Below, piece by piece: positions 61,001-64,000 of a stretch of 64,000 nucleotides of DNA. Where the stretch lies: contig JAYJMM010000123.1 of NCBI GenBank assembly GCA_037349105.1, positions 2,356,001-2,420,000 on the forward strand, written 5' to 3'. The notes beneath the pieces were generated by a model, which worked only from the letters and a program-made list of their open reading frames with translations, had not been told where the DNA came from and searched no databases. The first letter of the stretch is position 1; each line of letters begins with the position of its first letter. The DNA comes from Limnomonas spitsbergensis (lineage: Eukaryota > Chlorophyta > Chlorophyceae > Chlamydomonadales). A program made the translations under genes and the position numbers.

Positions 61001-64000
61001 GGGGTGTACAGGGATGAGCGGGTGAAGGTCGACCCAGGGACCTACACGTGTGGTGGGGGTGAACAGGGTTGAGCGGGTGAAGGTCGACCCAGGGACCTAC
61101 ACGTGTGCTGGGGGTGTACAGGGATGAGCGGGTGAAGGTCGACCCAGGGACCTACACGTGTGGTGGGGGGTTTACAGGGATGAGCGGGTGAAGGTCGACC
61201 CAGGGACCTACTCGTGTGGTGGGGGTGTACAGGGATGAGCGGGTGAAGGTCGACCCAGGGACCTACACGTGTGGTGGGGGTTTACAGGGATGAGCGGGTG
61301 AAGGTCGACCCAGGGACCTACACGTGTGGTGGGGGGTTTACAGGGATGAGCGGGTGAAGGTCGACCCAGGGACCTACACGTGTGGTGGGGGTGTAAAGGG
61401 ATGAGCGGGTGAAGGTCGACCCAGGGACCTACACGTGTGGTGGGGGTGTACAGGGATGAGCGGGTGAAGGTCGACCCAGGGACCTACACGTGTGGTGGGA
61501 GTGTACAGGGATGAGCGGGTGAAGGTCGACCCAGGGACCTACTCGTGTGGTGGGGGTTTACAGGGATGAGCGGGTGAAGGTCGACCCAGGGACCTACACG
61601 TGTGGTGGGGGTTTACAGGGATGAGCGGGTGAAGGTCGACCCAGGGACCTACTCGTGTGGTGGGGGTGTACAGGGATGAGCGGGTGAAGGTCGACCCAGG
61701 GACCTACACGTGTGGTGGGGGTGTACAGGGATGAGCGGGTGAAGGTCGACCCAGGGACCTACTCGTGTGGTGGGGGTGTACAGGGATGAGCGGGTGAAGG
61801 TCGACCCAGGGACCTACACGTGTGGTGGGGGTGTACAGGGATGAGCGGGTGAAGGTCGACCCAGGGACCTACATGTGTGGTGGGGGGTGTACAGGGATGA
61901 GCGGGTGAAGGTCGACCCAGGGACCTACACGTGTGGTGGGGGTTTACAGGGATGAGCGGGTGCAGGTCGACCCAGGAATCTACACGTGTGGTGGGGGGTG
62001 TACAGGGATGAGCGGGTGAAGGTCGACCCAGGGACCTACACGTGTGGTGGGGGTGAACAGGGTTGAGCGGGTGAAGGTCGACCCAGGGACCTACACGTGT
62101 GCTGGGGGTGTACAGGGATGAGCGGGTGAAGGTCGACCCAGGAATCTACACGTGTGGTGGGGGGTTTACAGGGATGAGCGGGTGAAGGTCGACCCAGGGA
62201 CCTACTCGTGTGGTGGGGGTGTACAGGGATGAGCGGGTGAAGGTCGACCCAGGGACCTACACGTGTGGTGGGGGTTTACAGGGATGAGCGGGTGAAGGTC
62301 GACCCAGGGACCTACTCGTGTGGTGGGGGTGTACAGGGATGAGCGGGTGAAGGTCGACCCAGGGACCTACACGTGTGGTGGGGGTGTACAGGGATGAGCG
62401 GGTGAAGGTCGACCCAGGGACCTACACGTGTGGTGGGGGTGTACAGGGTTGAGCGGGTGAAGGTCGACCCAGGGACCTACACGTGTGCTGGGGGTGTACA
62501 GGGATGAGCGGGTGAAGGTCGACCCAGGAATCTACACGTGTGGTGGGGGGTGTACAGGGATGAGCGGGTGAAGGTCGACCCAGGGACCTACACGTGTGGT
62601 GGGGGTGAACAGGGTTGAGCGGGTGAAGGTCGACCCAGGGACCTACACGTGTGCTGGGGGTGTACAGGGATGAGCGGGTGAAGGTCGACCCAGGAATCTA
62701 CACTTGTGGTGGGGGGTTTACAGGGATGAGCGGGTGAAGGTCGACCCAGGGACCTACTCGTGTGGTGGGGGTGTACAGGGATGAGCGGGTGAAGGTCGAC
62801 CCAGGGACCTACACGTGTGGTGGGGGTTTACAGGGATGAGCGGGTGAAGGTCGACCCAGGGACCTACACGTGTGGTGGGGGTGTACAGGGATGAGCGGGT
62901 GAAGGTCGACCCAGGAATCTACACGTGTGGTGGGGGGTTTACAGGGATGAGCGGGTGAAGGTCGACCCAGGGACCTACTCGTGTGCTGGGGGTGTACAGG
63001 GATGAGCGGGTGAAGGTCGACCCAGGGACCTACACGTGTGGTGGGGGTGTACAGGGATGAGCGGGTGAAGGTCGACCCAGGGACCTACACGTGTGGTGGG
63101 GGTGTACAGGGATGAGCGGGTGAAGGTCGACCCAGGGACCTACACGTGTGGTGGGGGTGTACAGGGATAAGCGGGTGAAGGTCGACCCAGGGACCTACAC
63201 GTGTGGTGGGGGTGTACAGGGATGAGCGGGTGAAGGTCGACCCAGGAATCTACACGTGTGGTGGGGGGTGTACAGGGATGAGCGGGTGAAGGTCGACCCA
63301 GGGACCTACACGTATGGTGGGGGTGAACAGGGTTGAGCGGGTGAAGGTCGACCCAGGGACCTACACGTGTGGTGGGGGTGTACAGGGATGAGCGGGTGAA
63401 GGTCGACCCAGGAATCTACACGTGTGGTGGGGGGTTTACAGGGATGAGCGGGTGAAGGTCGACCCAGGGACCTACACGTGTGGTGGGGGTGTACAGGGAT
63501 GAGCGGGTGAAGGTCGACCAAGGGACCTACACGTGTGGTGGGGGGTGTACAGGGATGAGCGGGTGAAGGTCGACCCAGGGACCTACACGTGTGGTGGGGG
63601 TGAACAGGGTTGAGCGGGTGAAGGTCGACCCAGGGACCTACACGTGTGCTGGGGGTGTACAGGGATGAGCGGGTGAAGGTCGACCCAGGAATCTACACGT
63701 GTGGTGGGGGGTTTACAGGGATGAGCGGGTGAAGGTCGACCCAGGGACCTACACGTGTGCTGGGGGTGTACAGGGATGAGCGGGTGAAGGTCGACCCAGG
63801 AATCTACACGTGTGGTGGGGGGTGTACAGGGATGAGCGGGTGAAGGTCGACCCAGGGACCTACACGTGTGGTGGGGGTGAACAGGGTTGAGCGGGTGAAG
63901 GTCGACCCAGGGACCTACATGTGTGCTGGGGGTGTACAGGGATGAGCGGGTGAAGGTCGACCCAGGAATCTACACATGTGGTGGGGGGTTTACAGGGATG
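58005..64000 (-). repeat. 55-bp minisatellite made from a splice acceptor
   Basis: About 109 units of 55 bp (56 when a G5 run is G6) fill the window to its edge. On the PP2C transcript strand each unit reads CTCATCCCTGTACACCCCCA, CCACACGTGTAG and GTCCCTGGGTCGACC. The real exon junction at 58,004 reads CCACACGTGTAG|GTCCCTGGGTGACC. So every unit carries the intron end, the AG and the first 10 exon bases. Variants (GAACAGGGTTGAGCGG, GTGCTGGGGG, AATCTAC, CTACTCG) recur in fixed order over groups of units, which shows higher-order duplication. A period of 55 rotates the frame, so no long protein is encoded. Confidence 0.96.

Noticed and set aside
57990..64000. CRISPR-like array (regular 55-bp repeats)
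   Set aside because: The units are contiguous with no unique spacers, the genome is eukaryotic, and the unit derives from a splice acceptor.

Overview
This is eukaryotic nuclear DNA, most likely from a flagellated green alga. The genes are split by GT-AG introns. The gene set points to the green lineage: a plant-type SCD2-like protein, a PI31 protein of the plant PTRE1 type, GDP-mannose dehydratase, ATG3 and BOLA2. A CCDC81/HU-type protein of the kind found in ciliated organisms is also present. Interstitial plant-type telomere words (CCCTAAA) occur near 3,070. I cannot name a species.

I reconstructed seven genes or gene parts by joining exons at splice sites with matching phase. They are: the 3' part of an SCD2-like gene (1,370-3,023, +); a complete GDP-mannose 4,6-dehydratase (10,262-15,043, -, 10 exons, 365 aa); a PI31-like proteasome regulator with an apparent tail anchor (25,324-26,264, -, 2 exons, 222 aa); a CCDC81-like HU-domain protein (35,742-43,090, -, 14 exons, 689 aa); ATG3 (43,331-46,516, +, 7 exons, 301 aa), divergent from the CCDC81-like gene across about 240 bp; BOLA2 (50,928-51,829, -, 3 exons, 87 aa); and the last three exons of a PP2C phosphatase (55,355-58,004, -) that runs off the right edge. 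They serve unrelated housekeeping roles (fucose-precursor synthesis, proteasome control, autophagy lipidation, Fe-S and glutaredoxin partner, signalling, cilium or centrosome) and do not form a pathway.

The rest is rich in repeats. One LINE family with RT, RNase H and a zinc knuckle is present as a 4.1 kb decayed copy (18.4-22.5 kb), several 3' ends, and at least two minute tail-only copies flanked by target duplications. There is a PIF/Harbinger-like element with TAA duplications (52,061-53,137), a related hairpin element (48.8-49.2 kb), a tRNA-derived SINE-like family, an 18-bp minisatellite of about 3.8 kb (29.9-33.8 kb) and a 55-bp minisatellite of 6 kb (58.0 kb to the window edge).

The most striking pattern is that many tandem arrays are made from the edges of real exons. 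In GMD, the CCDC81-like gene, ATG3 and PP2C, decayed tandem copies of an exon end plus its splice site fill the neighbouring intron. The extreme case is the 6-kb PP2C array, in which each 55-bp unit repeats the genuine splice acceptor and the first 10 bases of the exon. One CCDC81-like intron (37,231-37,350) looks as if it was born by tandem duplication of an AGGT-containing exon segment. A second unusual item is a 33-34 bp sequence found at two unrelated sites, each time between direct repeats of the target (16 bp and 10 bp).
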